Shown here piece after piece: positions 26,813 through 38,475 of a DNA stretch of 64,000 nt (the stretch's first letter is position 1; each line of letters begins with the position of its first letter). The position numbers and the translations under genes are program-made. This DNA is from Bordetella parapertussis. GTDB lineage: Bacteria > Pseudomonadota > Gammaproteobacteria > Burkholderiales > Burkholderiaceae_B. The notes under the pieces were generated by a model. That model was given only the letters and a program-made list of their open reading frames with translations. It was not told the DNA's origin and did no database searches. The stretch covers positions 38,014 through 102,013 of the forward strand of contig CAMCYB010000001.1 of assembly GCA_945883615.1 (NCBI GenBank), read 5' to 3'.

Positions 26813-29800
26813 TGCATGACTTCTTCAGTTGACAACTTTTGTCGACGTTTGATTGTACGCAACCTATCAAGGTACAAGTAAACAACCGGGGTGGTGTAAA
26901 GGGTAAGCAGTTGACTCATGACAAGCCCACCCACAATAGTAATACCCAAGGGCTGACGTATTTCGGCCCCTGCGCCATGCGCCATGATGAGGGGAATCGC
27001 CCCAGCAATAGCGGCTAAAGTCGTCATTAAAATTGGGCGTAAGCGCGTTAAGCTGGCGGCATGAATGGCTTGACGCGGTGACATGCCGAGTTTGCGTTGC
27101 GCATCAAGGGCAAAATCAACCATCATGATTGCGTTCTTTTTAACGATACCAATCAACAAAAACAAACCAATAAAAGCAATCAAGGTAAATTCTGTTTTTA
27201 ACAACACCAACGCCAGTAGTGCACCGACCCCGGCTGAGGGTAAGGTCGACAAAATCGTAAGGGGGTGTATGGCACTTTCATACAAAATACCCAACACAAT
27301 GTACATGGTGACCAGTGCTGCCAAAATTAACCAAGGTAAACGCGCAAGCGTATTTTGCAAAACTTGCGCAGTGCCTTGAAAGCTTGCTTGTATGCGGTCA
27401 CTGGGCAAATTAATATCAGCCACTGCCTGATCAATTGCAGCCACCGCCTCACCCAACGCGACCTGGGGCGCTAGATTAAAAGAAATGGTGTCAGCGACCA
27501 ACAAGCCTTGATGGTTCACACTAATCGGGGCATTGCGCATTTCAATCTTTGCTAATGTGGTGAGGGGTACTTGTTGACCCGTTGAACTGATCAGCATGAC
27601 ACGATCAAGTGACTGCACCCCTTGAGAAAATCTTGGGTCAACGTTCAACACCACGCGATACTGATTGAGGTTGCCGTAAATCACTGAAACCTGTCTTTGT
27701 GCAAAGGCGTTATTTAAAGCTGAAGAGATAGCTTGCATTGACACGCCTAATCGGGCGGCCTGATCACGATCAATGATTAAGGTAGCCTGATTGCCACGGT
27801 CTTCAACATCGGTTTGAACATCAACAAGCTGAGGCAAGGCCTCCATCGCACGTTGCACTTTTAAGCGCCACTCGCGCAAATCATTAAAATCTGTAGCGAG
27901 CAACGTATATTGATATTGTGAAGCTGACGGGCGCCCACCTGCCCGTACATCTTGAGCAGCCACCAAGGTTAAGCGCGCGCCGGGCGTATTCATCAGTTGC
28001 GGTCGCAACCGGTTGATGACCTCTTTAGCCGATGCTTGGCGCTCTGCACGTGGCGCCAGCTGAACGGCCAAGAAGCTGCTATTACTGCCCCCCGAACCGC
28101 GCGCATATGCCGTGACCGATTTAATAGCGGGGTCTCTCATGAGAACTTGCCGAAATTGATCAAGCTTAGGCTGCATCGATTCGAATGACACCCCATCATC
28201 TGTTGCAAAAAAACCTATCAACAGACCAATATCTTGTTCCGGAAAAAAACCTTTGGGCACAATGCTGTAGAGATAAAAATTTAAACCCACTGTGGCTAAC
28301 AATGTAATGAGCATTAATCGGCTGTGGTTTAAAGCCCAACTTAAACTACGATCGTATCCGTTATAAATAAGCCGCATCCATTTACCACTGGCGCGTAACA
28401 TTTCACTCTCAGGCTTTAATGACGATGAGCCCCCTGTTGTTAAGTGATCAACTGAGCCCAATGCTTTTGCATTAACCCCGTCATTGTTTTGAAAATTTTC
28501 TGTCGCAGGCGCGCGTCGCTTAAGTAACAGAGCCGCCATCATTGGCGTCAACGTTAACGACACCACCAAGGAAATTAAAATCGAAACCGTTAACGTCACG
28601 GCAAATTCACCAAACAGCCGACCGGGTAAACCGCCAATAAACAAGATGGGAATAAACACTGCGACCAGCGATAAACTCATTGATAACACGGTAAAGCTGA
28701 CTTCACGCGCGCCACGCAGTGTGGCTCGAAAGGGGCTTAAACCCCGTTCGATGTAACGCATGATATTTTCAAGGACAACAATAGCATCATCAACCACAAA
28801 ACCGGTTGCAATAATTAACGCCATGAGTGACATCGTGTTGATTGAGTAACCCAACAAGTACATCACCCCAAAGGTACCGATTAGCGAAACAGGTACCGCC
28901 GCAGCGGGTATCATTGCTGCGCGAATATTGCGCAAAAATAGTAGCACCACCCCAATCACTAAAGCGATAGCAATCACTAGCGTTAATTGGGCTTCATCAA
29001 CCGACGCCCTAATACCAGGCGTTCGATCTTGAGCCACATCAATATCAACACCAGCGGGAAGCATCGCTTGAAGAGCGGGTAAATCTTTAAGAATTTGATC
29101 AACCGTTGCAATAATATTAGCGTTTGCTTGAGGCCTAATTAATAACAAAATGGCACGTTTGTTATTGAAGTAGCCAACATTTTGCAGGTTTTCAACTGAA
29201 TCAGTAACGGTTGCAACATCTTGCAATCGCAACACTGCCCCCTCGTTTTGACGAATAACAATTGGCTGATAATCAACGGCCCGATCTAGGTTGCTATCGC
29301 TGACAACTTGCCATTGCTGTTCACTGTTTTCTATGACTCCGCGTGGCTTATTTGAGTTTGCAGCAACAATCGCCTGTCGCACTTGATCAAGTGACACCCC
29401 ATAATGCAAGAGTGCGTCAGGTTTCAAGTCAACTCGAACCGCGGGTAGCGAACTACCCCCAATTTGCACCTCACCCACGCCAGGCACTTGCGCTAAACGC
29501 TGTTCTAGAACGTTAGCAGCCAGATCATATAGAGCGCCTGCTGAAGCCGTTTCAGAGGTTAATGCCAACGTTAAAATCGGTGCAGCACTGGGATTCACAC
29601 GCAAATAAGTTGGGGCTGCATTCATGCCACTTGGTAGTGAAGCCAATGCTGCGTTAATCGCACCCTGCACATCATTAGACGCTTGGTACACATCACGATC
29701 GAGTTCAAACTGCATGGTGATGCGAGTAGAACCCTCGGTGCTACGTGAGGTCATTTCGGTCACACCCGAAATCGTACCTAAGGCACGTTCAAGCGGCATC

Positions 29801-29991
29801 GCCACACTTGAAGCCATCACTTCTGGGCTTGCGCCAGGCAGGGCAGCCTGCACATAAATGACAGGGAACTCAATGCGCGGTAAGGGTGCAATGGGTAATT
29901 GATGGCGCGCTAATAAACCCGCCAACACCACGCCCGACCAGATCAAAATGGTTGCAACAGGCCGCACCACAAAGATCGCTGAAAACCTCAT
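26809..29991 (-). CDS. mdtC: RND efflux permease, MdtC-like
   Basis: The 1060-residue inner-membrane pump starts [17 protein letters not shown], has twelve predicted helices and two large periplasmic loops, and contains the RND motifs [14 protein letters not shown] (the proton-relay Asp pair) and [19 protein letters not shown]. It differs from the AcrB type in this A/B/C operon layout. In E. coli MdtB and MdtC form a B2C trimer that exports bile salts and novobiocin. A 50-residue hydrophilic stretch near 500-545 ([14 protein letters not shown]) is somewhat long. It overlaps neighbours by 4 nt on both sides. Substrates cannot be read from sequence. Confidence 0.92.
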   Translation of the reverse strand: MRFSAIFVVRPVATILIWSGVVLAGLLARHQLPIAPLPRIEFPVIYVQAALPGASPEVMASSVAMPLERALGTISGVTEMTSRSTEGSTRITMQFELDRDVYQASNDVQGAINAALASLPSGMNAAPTYLRVNPSAAPILTLALTSETASAGALYDLAANVLEQRLAQVPGVGEVQIGGSSLPAVRVDLKPDALLHYGVSLDQVRQAIVAANSNKPRGVIENSEQQWQVVSDSNLDRAVDYQPIVIRQNEGAVLRLQDVATVTDSVENLQNVGYFNNKRAILLLIRPQANANIIATVDQILKDLPALQAMLPAGVDIDVAQDRTPGIRASVDEAQLTLVIAIALVIGVVLLFLRNIRAAMIPAAAVPVSLIGTFGVMYLLGYSINTMSLMALIIATGFVVDDAIVVLENIMRYIERGLSPFRATLRGAREVSFTVLSMSLSLVAVFIPILFIGGLPGRLFGEFAVTLTVSILISLVVSLTLTPMMAALLLKRRAPATENFQNNDGVNAKALGSVDHLTTGGSSSLKPESEMLRASGKWMRLIYNGYDRSLSWALNHSRLMLITLLATVGLNFYLYSIVPKGFFPEQDIGLLIGFFATDDGVSFESMQPKLDQFRQVLMRDPAIKSVTAYARGSGGSNSSFLAVQLAPRAERQASAKEVINRLRPQLMNTPGARLTLVAAQDVRAGGRPSASQYQYTLLATDFNDLREWRLKVQRAMEALPQLVDVQTDVEDRGNQATLIIDRDQAARLGVSMQAISSALNNAFAQRQVSVIYGNLNQYRVVLNVDPRFSQGVQSLDRVMLISSTGQQVPLTTLAKIEMRNAPISVNHQGLLVADTISFNLAPQVALGEAVAAIDQAVADINLPSDRIQASFQGTAQVLQNTLARLPWLILAALVTMYIVLGILYESAIHPLTILSTLPSAGVGALLALVLLKTEFTLIAFIGLFLLIGIVKKNAIMMVDFALDAQRKLGMSPRQAIHAASLTRLRPILMTTLAAIAGAIPLIMAHGAGAEIRQPLGITIVGGLVMSQLLTLYTTPVVYLYLDRLRTIKRRQKLSTEEVMQ

Positions 29992-32900
29992 GTCACACTT
30001 TTACGAGGTGTAGACGATTTATAACGCTTACCCAGCCGATCAAAAAATAAATAAATAACAGGCGTCGTGAAAAGCGTCAAAACTTGACTAACTAATAAAC
30101 CACCGACCATGACCAAACCTAAAGGTTGGCGAAGCTCTGAGCCCACACCCGTTGAAAGCATTAGGGGTAAAGCCCCAAACAACGCTGCTAACGTTGTCAT
30201 GAGAATAGGTCTAAAACGCAATAATGCCGCTTGATGAATCGCTTTTTCAGGTGATAGCCCTTCACGCCGTTCAGCTTCAAGAGCAAAATCAATCATCATG
30301 ATGGCATTCTTTTTAACAATACCAATCAATAAGATAATACCGATAACCCCCATCATATCGAGATCGTGGCGTGCCAATATCAACGCTAAGAGCGCCCCAA
30401 TGGCTGCAGAGGGCAATGTCGACAAAATAGTCACAGGGTGAATAAAACTTTCATACAACACACCCAGCACAATGTACATCGTCACGACTGCGGCCAAAAT
30501 GAGCCAAAGGGTGCTATTTAGAGATGTTTCAAATGCTTGCGCCGCCCCCTGAAAGCGGGTCACCACGCTGGCTGGCATGTTCAAATCAGCTTGTGCATCA
30601 GAAACCACCTTCACTGCATCTGACAAAGAGGCCCCCGGCGTTAAGTTAAATGAAATCGTTGCGACCGGAAACTGGCCTAAACGATTGATCACGAGCGGTG
30701 TAGTGGCCGACTCGATTTTTGCCACACTGCTAATCGGTACCGGACCCCCTTGGGTCGTGGGAACATAAATACGACCCAACGCTGAAGGGTCTTGCGCAAA
30801 TTCAGGCGCCATTTCAAGCACAACTCGATATTGATTTGATTGCGTAAAAATAGTTGAAATTTGTCGTTGACCTAAAGCATCGTAGAGCGCTTGGTCGATC
30901 GCATTCGCTGTCACCCCCAGTCGAGCAGCCGCATCACGATCAATCACCACACTCGTTGCGTCACCTTGATTTTGTACATCATCTGTCACATCGGTTAGTA
31001 CGGCAGCTTGTTTAAGCCGCTCAACCAATTGAGGAACCCATTGCTCAGGGGCTTTGCGGTCAGACGACTCGAGCGTAAATTGATACTGTGCCCGTGTTGT
31101 GCGGTCTTCAATTGTTAAATCTTGTACCGGTTGAAAGAAAAATTGCAAATCAGTTTCTAAGGCAATCTGACTTTTAAGTCGCTCAATTACTTTTGCAATG
31201 TCGTCTCGTCCGCTCGACTGCGGCTTAAGCGCAATGGTCATGCGCGCCACATTAACCGAGGCGTTCAAACTATCAACACCCACAAATGAGGCAATTGCCT
31301 CAATAGCGGGGTCCTTTTGAAGCAGTGCGACCGCAGTCAGTTGGCGTTGCGACATCGCTTCGAACGACAAATTTTGTGGTGCGACGGTTGTGACCTGTAT
31401 TAAGCCCGTATCTTGTTGCGGAAAAAAACCTTTAGGTATCAACGCATATAGAACCGCTGTTAAGACGAATGTGGCAACCGCTACCCAAAGCGTTATATTT
31501 TGATGACCCAGCACCCAACGTAAACCCACGTCATAAAGTGAAATCAGTTGCGTGGTCCAGTGCTTGGTATCGTTATGCTTAACGCTGTCATGCTTGAGAA
31601 GTCGGGCGCACATCATTGGCGTTAACGTTAACGAAATAACTAACGACAACAAAATAGCCACAGCTAACGTAATCGCAAACTCGCGAAACAGCCGACCCAC
31701 CACTTCCTGCATAAATAAAAGGGGAATTAATACTGCAATCAACGACAACGTTAACGACACTAAAGTAAAACTAATTTGTGCTGCGCCCTTACTCGCCGCC
31801 TTAAAAGCTGTTTCGCCTTTTTCAATGTAGCGCGCAATGTTTTCAATCATAACGATCGCATCGTCAACCACAAAACCTGTTGCAATCGTAAGCGCCATCA
31901 GGGTTAAGTTATTAATGCTGAAGCCAGATAAATACATGACCCCAAAGGTACCCACTAAAGATAAAGGGACCACCACACTCGGTATCAATGTTGCACTAAG
32001 CGTTCGCAAAAAAATGTAAGTAACCCAAACCACTAAAGCGATAGCGACCAACATTTCATTGCGCACGCCTCGCACTGACGCCCTTATCGTCTCAGTTCGA
32101 TCAGACAATATTTTAATATCAACGCCAGCAGGCAAAGATTCCCTCAATGTCGGCAACAACGCGCGAATACGATCAACCACATCGATCACATTGGCACCTG
32201 GCTGTCGTTGCACCGTAAGCAAAATAGCTTGTTGATCATTTGCCCAAGCTGCCAAACGGGTGTCTTCTGCCCCGAGGCGCGCGGTCGCGACATCGCCTAA
32301 ACGCAGAGCCGCCCCATTACGGTAGGCAATAACAAGCTGTTGATAGTCTTCAATTGATTGCAACTGATCATTGGCATTAATGCTGGTTGCACGCATCGGG
32401 CCACTGAGTGTGCCTTTAGGTTGGTTCACGTTGGCCGAGGTGATGGCGTTACGAATGTCTTGCAAAGTCAAACCATATGACGCCAGCGCCTGCGGGGTTA
32501 CGCTGATGCGAACGGCAGGTCGTTGCCCACCTGCTACCCCAACCAAACCCACCCCTGAAATTTGTGACAACCGTTGGGCCATTCGTGTGTCGACCAGGTC
32601 TCTCACCTGAGGCAATGGAACTGATGTCGAGGTGACAGCCAAGGTTAAAACAGGGGCATCGGCCGGATTGACTTTGTTGTAGACTGGCGGTGCAGGTAAG
32701 TCAGTTGGCAACAAGCGTGCCGCTGCGTTTAAGGCAGCCTGCACCTGCTGTTCAGCCACATCAAGACCTAAATCAAGTACAAACTGCAAGGTAATGGTTG
32801 AAACCCCTGCGGCACTGCTTGACGATATTTGTCTTAACCCGGGTGTTTGTGCCAGCTGACGCTCAAGCGGTGACGTGACTAAAGCAGTCATCGTTTCAGC

Positions 32901-33068
32901 ATTGGCGCCAGGGTAATAGGTTGACACTTGAATGGTTGGGTAATCAACTTCTGGCAAAGACGCCACGGGCAAGAGTTGCCAAGCCAACAGACCCGACAAC
33001 ATCAATGCCAGCATAGATAATATTGTTGCAACCGGCCGTTCAATAAAAACGCGTGAAACTTGCACCAT
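29988..33068 (-). CDS. mdtB: RND efflux permease, MdtB-like
   Basis: The 1026-residue paralogue of the following pump starts [21 protein letters not shown] and has the same twelve-helix plan, [14 protein letters not shown] in helix 4 and [21 protein letters not shown] in helix 10/11. The order adaptor-MdtB-MdtC is that of mdtABC, where two different permeases form a heterotrimer. Translation of the second permease is coupled through the ATGA overlap at 29988-29991. It follows the adaptor gene by 5 nt. Confidence 0.92.
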   Translation of the reverse strand: MVQVSRVFIERPVATILSMLALMLSGLLAWQLLPVASLPEVDYPTIQVSTYYPGANAETMTALVTSPLERQLAQTPGLRQISSSSAAGVSTITLQFVLDLGLDVAEQQVQAALNAAARLLPTDLPAPPVYNKVNPADAPVLTLAVTSTSVPLPQVRDLVDTRMAQRLSQISGVGLVGVAGGQRPAVRISVTPQALASYGLTLQDIRNAITSANVNQPKGTLSGPMRATSINANDQLQSIEDYQQLVIAYRNGAALRLGDVATARLGAEDTRLAAWANDQQAILLTVQRQPGANVIDVVDRIRALLPTLRESLPAGVDIKILSDRTETIRASVRGVRNEMLVAIALVVWVTYIFLRTLSATLIPSVVVPLSLVGTFGVMYLSGFSINNLTLMALTIATGFVVDDAIVMIENIARYIEKGETAFKAASKGAAQISFTLVSLTLSLIAVLIPLLFMQEVVGRLFREFAITLAVAILLSLVISLTLTPMMCARLLKHDSVKHNDTKHWTTQLISLYDVGLRWVLGHQNITLWVAVATFVLTAVLYALIPKGFFPQQDTGLIQVTTVAPQNLSFEAMSQRQLTAVALLQKDPAIEAIASFVGVDSLNASVNVARMTIALKPQSSGRDDIAKVIERLKSQIALETDLQFFFQPVQDLTIEDRTTRAQYQFTLESSDRKAPEQWVPQLVERLKQAAVLTDVTDDVQNQGDATSVVIDRDAAARLGVTANAIDQALYDALGQRQISTIFTQSNQYRVVLEMAPEFAQDPSALGRIYVPTTQGGPVPISSVAKIESATTPLVINRLGQFPVATISFNLTPGASLSDAVKVVSDAQADLNMPASVVTRFQGAAQAFETSLNSTLWLILAAVVTMYIVLGVLYESFIHPVTILSTLPSAAIGALLALILARHDLDMMGVIGIILLIGIVKKNAIMMIDFALEAERREGLSPEKAIHQAALLRFRPILMTTLAALFGALPLMLSTGVGSELRQPLGLVMVGGLLVSQVLTLFTTPVIYLFFDRLGKRYKSSTPRKSVT

Positions 33069-33073
33069 GACTC

Positions 33074-34249
33074 TTAGCGCGCTGGCGCGTTAACTATTTT
33101 TACGATTGACCCTTCGCGCAAGCGATCGGTACCCTCTAAAACGACCTGATCGCCAGCCTTAAGGCCAGACACAATTTCAATCAAATCTTGATTACGCACA
33201 CCCGTTTTAACGGGCTGAATATTAACTTTGAAATCAGGTTGCACCAGAAAAACGAAAGAGCCTTGATTATTTTGCTGCACGGCTCCGGCGGCAACCGTTA
33301 AAACATTTTCACGTTCCTGTACACGTAACCTGACATTAACAAATTGATTAGGAAATAAGGAATCATCTTGATTGTCAAAACGTGCTTTAAGTTTAAAAGT
33401 TCCTGTTGTGAGATCAATTTGATTATCAAGCGTGGCCAGTTCACCACCTGCCAATAACCGCGTATCTTGGCGATTAAACACCTCGACTGGCAAGATTTTA
33501 TTCGCTTGTATCGGCTCTCTGACTTGCATCAAGTCGCCCTCTGGCAAAGTAAACACAACAGATATCGGTTGTGTCTGGGTGATCACCACAAGGCCTTGTG
33601 CATCATTTGCAGTCAGCAAATTGCCTACATCAACCTTTCGTAAGCCCAATCGCCCAGAAATCGGGGCGCGAATTTGCGTAAAGTCGAGCTGAAGTCTTGC
33701 ATCGTCAACAGTCGCTTGATCACTTATCACTTGCCCTTCAAGCTGACGCACCAGCGCTACTTGTGCATCGACTTGTTGGATGGGTATTGAATCTTGTTTG
33801 CGTAACGTTTGATAACGCGCAAAATTACGTTGCGCATTTTCAAGCAGTGCCACATTTTGCTGCTGTTGCCCCAACGTTTTTGCTAAAGCCGCTTCATAGG
33901 CTCGCGGATCAATTCGAGCCAGAAGCTGACCCTTTTCAACAAACTCACCTTCTACAAAAAGCACTTCAACCAACTGCCCTTGCACACGGCTTCTAACCGT
34001 GACTGAGTTGTAAGGCGTGACAGTGCCCAATGCATTGAGAAAGGTGTTGAACAACACACTCTCAACCTTGACGACACTAACGGCTACGGGCAAATCGCCA
34101 CGACGTCGATCGACCTTAGCCTCTTGTGGCGACCCGCTGGGCCAAAGCAACCAAACCAATGCGACCACAACCACAAGCCCCAACACTTTAGTTGTACGGC
34201 TCATATTCTTAAGCCGATTCAAGCCCTGCTTCAACTGCGTTTGCAGCAT
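33074..34249 (-). CDS. mdtA: RND efflux periplasmic adaptor, MdtA-like
   Basis: The 391-residue membrane fusion protein has an N-terminal membrane helix (about 20-38, [19 protein letters not shown]), a biotinyl-lipoyl-like half motif ([26 protein letters not shown], in two parts), a coiled-coil hairpin (about 115-165), the second lipoyl half [16 protein letters not shown], a beta-barrel and the membrane-proximal domain. It links the MdtBC pump with the outer-membrane channel. GGA lies 8 nt before the ATG at 34249. It is first in the operon; no regulator (two-component or TetR/MarR type) is adjacent, unlike many efflux operons. Confidence 0.92.
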   Translation of the reverse strand: MLQTQLKQGLNRLKNMSRTTKVLGLVVVVALVWLLWPSGSPQEAKVDRRRGDLPVAVSVVKVESVLFNTFLNALGTVTPYNSVTVRSRVQGQLVEVLFVEGEFVEKGQLLARIDPRAYEAALAKTLGQQQQNVALLENAQRNFARYQTLRKQDSIPIQQVDAQVALVRQLEGQVISDQATVDDARLQLDFTQIRAPISGRLGLRKVDVGNLLTANDAQGLVVITQTQPISVVFTLPEGDLMQVREPIQANKILPVEVFNRQDTRLLAGGELATLDNQIDLTTGTFKLKARFDNQDDSLFPNQFVNVRLRVQERENVLTVAAGAVQQNNQGSFVFLVQPDFKVNIQPVKTGVRNQDLIEIVSGLKAGDQVVLEGTDRLREGSIVKIVNAPAR

Positions 34250-34305
34250 GTTCGTGTTCCGTAATATTTAAACTGCGTGTGAATTAACGATGTTTTGTGG
34301 TGCTA

Positions 34306-35070
34306 TTAAAGACCACACAACGCATATTTAAAATTTACTTCTTGATTGACTGAGTGTATTTTAAGATTTTTATCAAGCCTTGAAAACCTGACCCACATCA
34401 TGTGTTTATTCCCACTCATTTCTGGGTATACGCTCTCGGCCTGATCAACCCAAACTTGCAACATATGGTATGACTTGCCTTCGAGCGAGCGTTGATAAGA
34501 ACCTGCTGATGCTTGCGCTAATGCTGACTCACCTGATTGACGCAACAACAACAGCGTGAGCTGTATGGCACACCGCAAAGGTTCTATAGAAGATAACCAG
34601 TGATTTAAATCAGCATGACGTCGCACTTCGCTACGATGTTGCCATGCTAACAATGACGGGCTGTCAATTTGAGCGGCCAACCCTGCAATTGATAAACGAC
34701 CTCGTATCGCGACCAGCCAATCGTTGTCTCGAATGGTTTGACCGATACGGCCTAAGTGATTAAGCGCCTCTAACGACTTATCAATTAACCGCACTGTTTC
34801 TTCTATGGCCTGAACACTGGCAGTTGGGTGGTCAGCATAGCTTGCAACGGTTTGTCGTTGGCGTGTTAAATCTTGTGAAATAGCACTTTTGATGTCGGCT
34901 CGATCAGTGATGTCAAGCAACTCAAACATGGAGCTCAAGGCCATTTGATGCATTCTTGCATCAGAATTTTGCGCTAAAAGATAAATACGGTCGAGCAATG
35001 ATTCGAGCCGCAGCAAGGTACGCATTCGCTCGTTAAAGGGATACTCGAAACGCATCGCAGCGCTAGACAT
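34306..35070 (-). CDS. zapD: Cell-division protein ZapD (YacF, DUF1342)
   Basis: The 254-residue protein begins (M)RFEYPFNERMRTLLRLE, characteristic of ZapD, and keeps the conserved WVDQAES region; it is all-helical with beta hairpins at the end. ZapD cross-links FtsZ filaments during ring assembly. It follows coaE by 11 nt; prepilin peptidase-coaE-zapD is the usual order in beta- and gammaproteobacteria. The ORF extends to a TTG at 35085; ATG codons at 35070 and 35055 both lack a good ribosome site, and the former is used here. Confidence 0.9.
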   Translation of the reverse strand: MSSAAMRFEYPFNERMRTLLRLESLLDRIYLLAQNSDARMHQMALSSMFELLDITDRADIKSAISQDLTRQRQTVASYADHPTASVQAIEETVRLIDKSLEALNHLGRIGQTIRDNDWLVAIRGRLSIAGLAAQIDSPSLLAWQHRSEVRRHADLNHWLSSIEPLRCAIQLTLLLLRQSGESALAQASAGSYQRSLEGKSYHMLQVWVDQAESVYPEMSGNKHMMWVRFSRLDKNLKIHSVNQEVNFKYALCGL

Positions 35071-35081
35071 GGAAATTAAAG

Positions 35082-35690
35082 TCAATCATAATTCACAAGG
35101 TTACACCACTGACGGTGCAATTCCAATACTTGTTTAGTGAGCGCATCATGGTCAGTCTGAGACGTATTATCGATCATATCATCGGCGACTGCTAAACGTT
35201 GTGCGCGTGTTGCTTGGGCTGACAAAATCGATTCAATTTCTATTTGAGTTAAACCACTGCGATGCTTAACCCGTTCAATTTGCGTGGTTTTGTCGCAGTC
35301 AACCACGCAAACACGATCAACCCAATCAAGCCAACGGCCCGTCTCGACCAATAAAGGCACCACTAAAACGATATAAATGCCCTGTGCTTGTGTGGCTTTT
35401 TGGCTCACTTCTTGTGAGATCATGGGGTGCAAAATTGATTCAAGCATATGCCGGTTAGCCGGGTCAGCAAAAATATGCTGACGCATACGCACTCGGTCAA
35501 GTGAACCGTCAGTAGCCACCATATCTAGACCAAATTTTTCAATAATAGCGGGCATCGCTAAACCAAGCGGTGCCGTAAGCTGATGCGCCACTAAATCTGT
35601 ATCGATCACAGAGGCACCTTGGTCAGCCAAAATATTAGCAATACGAGTTTTACCTGACCCAATACCACCTGTTAAACCAATTTTAAGCAT
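35082..35690 (-). CDS. coaE: Dephospho-CoA kinase CoaE
   Basis: The 202-residue P-loop kinase phosphorylates the 3'-hydroxyl of dephospho-CoA, the last step of coenzyme A synthesis. It begins MLKIGLTGGIGSGKTRIA (Walker A at about 8-15), with DTDLVAHQLT in the nucleotide-binding part and HPMISQ and VVPLLVETG further on. The longer frame starts at 35729, but ATG 35690 begins the P-loop region in the usual place. Its first 8 bases overlap the end of the prepilin peptidase pseudogene. Another CoA pathway gene, panC, is about 2 kb downstream. Confidence 0.95.
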   Translation of the reverse strand: MLKIGLTGGIGSGKTRIANILADQGASVIDTDLVAHQLTAPLGLAMPAIIEKFGLDMVATDGSLDRVRMRQHIFADPANRHMLESILHPMISQEVSQKATQAQGIYIVLVVPLLVETGRWLDWVDRVCVVDCDKTTQIERVKHRSGLTQIEIESILSAQATRAQRLAVADDMIDNTSQTDHDALTKQVLELHRQWCNLVNYD

Positions 35691-36443
35691 GGTTTTGCCA
35701 AATACTCCATAGTAGATAAATGATTGCACCCAACGCCAAAAAAGGGCCGAATGGTATGGCTAAATGTCGCTGATAACGGCCTTTAAGCATAAGCCCTAAC
35801 ACCCAAAAGCTTGCGCCCAACGTTGCCACAAGAACCGCTGTGACCAACCCATTTATACCTAGCCAGGCGCCCAAACCTGCTAACATTTTAGCGTCACCCC
35901 GCCCCATAGGCTGCACTTGCGCTATTCGGCTATAGGCCCACAAGCCATCAACACGGGTACAGCATAGCCCAGCCCCATAGCCCAAACAAACTCGACTTGA
36001 GCCAAAATGGCTGCAATACTCACACCCCCTTTGATTAAAAGATGCCAAAACAGCCCACTAACAATCAAAACAATATTTAAAGCATTGGGCAAAATGCCTG
36101 TTCTTGCATCAACGGCTGCCAACAACAGACAATTTGCCACAAAAAACAAACTGATCAGTGCCTCAGGCCATGGTTGCAAAACGCCACAAAAAACAGCGAT
36201 GACAAGCATGACGAGGGGAAGCACTGGTTCGACCCTTGGTAATAACTTTAAAGGTGGCGAGCGCACGTTCTCAGGTTGCAACACGCTGTCTAGGCGAGCG
36301 TCTTCTAACTGCAAGGCTTGGTTGATGAAGCGTGTCAAATAGCCACTAAAAGTTTGTAGTAACCACCCTGCAAAACCACCCAACAGCGCCCACATCGTAA
36401 AAAACAGATAATTTGATTCAAAAATGCTTAGAATGGAGTGCAT
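35683..36443 (-). pseudogene. pilD: Prepilin peptidase (PilD) gene broken by a one-base frameshift
   Basis: Two overlapping frames together encode a type IV prepilin peptidase/leader methylase membrane domain. The first (36443 to about 35935) has the N-terminal helices and the first active-site region DARTGILPNALN. The second (to 35683) has the second active-site motif MGRGDAKMLAGLGAWLG (GxGD) and the final helices. Adding one G to the GGG run at 35937-35939 (minus strand) restores one continuous reading (MACG then AYSRIAQVQPMGRGD). The N-terminal zinc-binding Cys motif and methylase domain of long PilDs are missing or not recognisable. It may be a true inactivating deletion or an assembly error. 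No pilB/pilC is adjacent. Confidence 0.85.
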
Positions 36444-36445
36444 AA

Positions 36446-37225
36446 ATGTTTATTTCTTGGTCAGCAAAGGAAACTTCAATGGTTTTGTGGTCTCAACGCG
36501 CAGCAATGCCTTTTGTAACACCCCGGCATCGCGTTGCGATCGTCTTGGGTGCATTGTTCATTTTGGGTGGGTGTTCGCAAATGCAACAACCCGGTTATTA
36601 CAACCCGCCTAAACCCAATTCACAAACTGATGCTGTGGCCATGGCAGAGGCCGTATATTCTCAACAGACCGTTCGCGCGCCATCACAAATTCAGTTTGAT
36701 ATTAAAAAACCGGTTGTAGCCACGACTCAAACAACGTCATCGGCACAAAGCCAAACCGCTGGCCAAACTGATACGGTTGCAAAAAGCAACGATATCAGTA
36801 ACGAAACAATTACCCCTATTGGGCCCTCGCCACAAGCGCAGTTAATTCCTATCGCACAGACCTTTGCAGGCACCCTGCCTTGCTTCAATCGTGAAATGAA
36901 ATGCACGGCACAACGCATTACATTAACGCTTGCACCCAACGCTCGGTGGCGAGCTCGTGCCGCTTACTTAGACCAAAATTTAGCCAGCGGTAAACCGTTA
37001 ACTGAACAAGGGTGCTGGCGTACCCTCAACATGCCAAAGCCTAATATTGTGTTGCTTGATACAGCGGGTAATGCACGTGCAGACTTAGTCATGACAGCAA
37101 ACAATGTTTTACAACTTCGCTCACTAAACGGCCAAACCCCAAATTTAAATTACACCTTAACTCGCCAACCAGATGTTGACCCTATTGCTGAACTCGATAA
37201 TATGCCCGTTCCAAATTGCAACTGA
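36446..37225 (+). CDS. NlpE-like lipoprotein
   Basis: A signal helix followed by the lipobox LGGC (VAIVLGALFILGGCSQM) marks a lipoprotein. A low-complexity Thr/Gln/Ser linker (about 75-130) leads to a C-terminal domain reading GTLPCFNREMKCTAQRITLTL, then YLDQN, GCWRTL and LRSLNG, which follows the pattern of the NlpE N-terminal domain (GTLPCADC...TLTL...). NlpE is a copper-inducible lipoprotein that senses surface contact in E. coli. Here the CxxC is spread (CFNREMKC). ATG 36446 and ATG 36479 both have a fitting ribosome site; the latter gives a signal peptide of normal length. The 3' end overlaps the convergent LuxR gene by 44 nt. Confidence 0.65.
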   Translation: MFISWSAKETSMVLWSQRAAMPFVTPRHRVAIVLGALFILGGCSQMQQPGYYNPPKPNSQTDAVAMAEAVYSQQTVRAPSQIQFDIKKPVVATTQTTSSAQSQTAGQTDTVAKSNDISNETITPIGPSPQAQLIPIAQTFAGTLPCFNREMKCTAQRITLTLAPNARWRARAAYLDQNLASGKPLTEQGCWRTLNMPKPNIVLLDTAGNARADLVMTANNVLQLRSLNGQTPNLNYTLTRQPDVDPIAELDNMPVPNCN

Positions 37226-37499
37226 CTTCACTCGACGCCTGTTGTGTTGGCTCAACATTGACTTCATCAATAGCCGTTTCAGGCTGAGAGTAAACCGTGC
37301 GGGCCAACTGCACGGCATTACGCACCCCCATTTTATAAAAAATACGGGCTCTATGTGCCTCAACGGTACGCATTGAAATGCCCAATTCCATTGCAATAAG
37401 TTTGTTCGATTTACCTTCAGCGACGGGGTAAACCACTTCGCGTTCACGTGGTGTTAAAACAGGCCAACCTGCACCAGCCAATTCATCAAAATTTTTCAT
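37182..37499 (-). CDS. LuxR/FixJ-type HTH regulator, DNA-binding domain only
   Basis: The 105-residue protein is almost only a LuxR-family helix-turn-helix: LTPREREVVYPVAEGKSNK, IAMELGISMRTVEAHRARIFYKMGVRN. There is no receiver or autoinducer domain. Its closest resemblance is to the FixJ/TtrR output domain. A hydrophilic C-terminal tail (about 80-105) follows. The ATG at 37499 with GGA 7 nt upstream is preferred over the longer frame from 37562. No sensor kinase is nearby. The gene converges on the NlpE-like gene with a 44-nt overlap. Confidence 0.82.
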   Translation of the reverse strand: MKNFDELAGAGWPVLTPREREVVYPVAEGKSNKLIAMELGISMRTVEAHRARIFYKMGVRNAVQLARTVYSQPETAIDEVNVEPTQQASSEVSCNLERAYYRVQQ

Positions 37500-37623
37500 G
37501 CTGCTTTCCAAAACAAAACGAAAGCAGTCTGGCAGACCCTTGTCAATACGCAAAGCTGTCAAATCTGACAGGCAGTAGTTTCCCTAAGTTGGGTTGACAA
37601 CGACACTAAAATATACTTTAACT

Positions 37624-38475
<852 letters not shown>

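Noticed and set aside
34290-34325. Terminator after zapD
   Set aside because: TTGTG/CACAA arms overlap the zapD stop, but pairing is imperfect and no U-run follows.
35683-36048. Stand-alone 121-residue ORF as a separate gene
   Set aside because: Its useful part is the C-terminal half of prepilin peptidase; its first 40 residues are a shadow of the other frame. It is treated as part of the frameshifted pilD.
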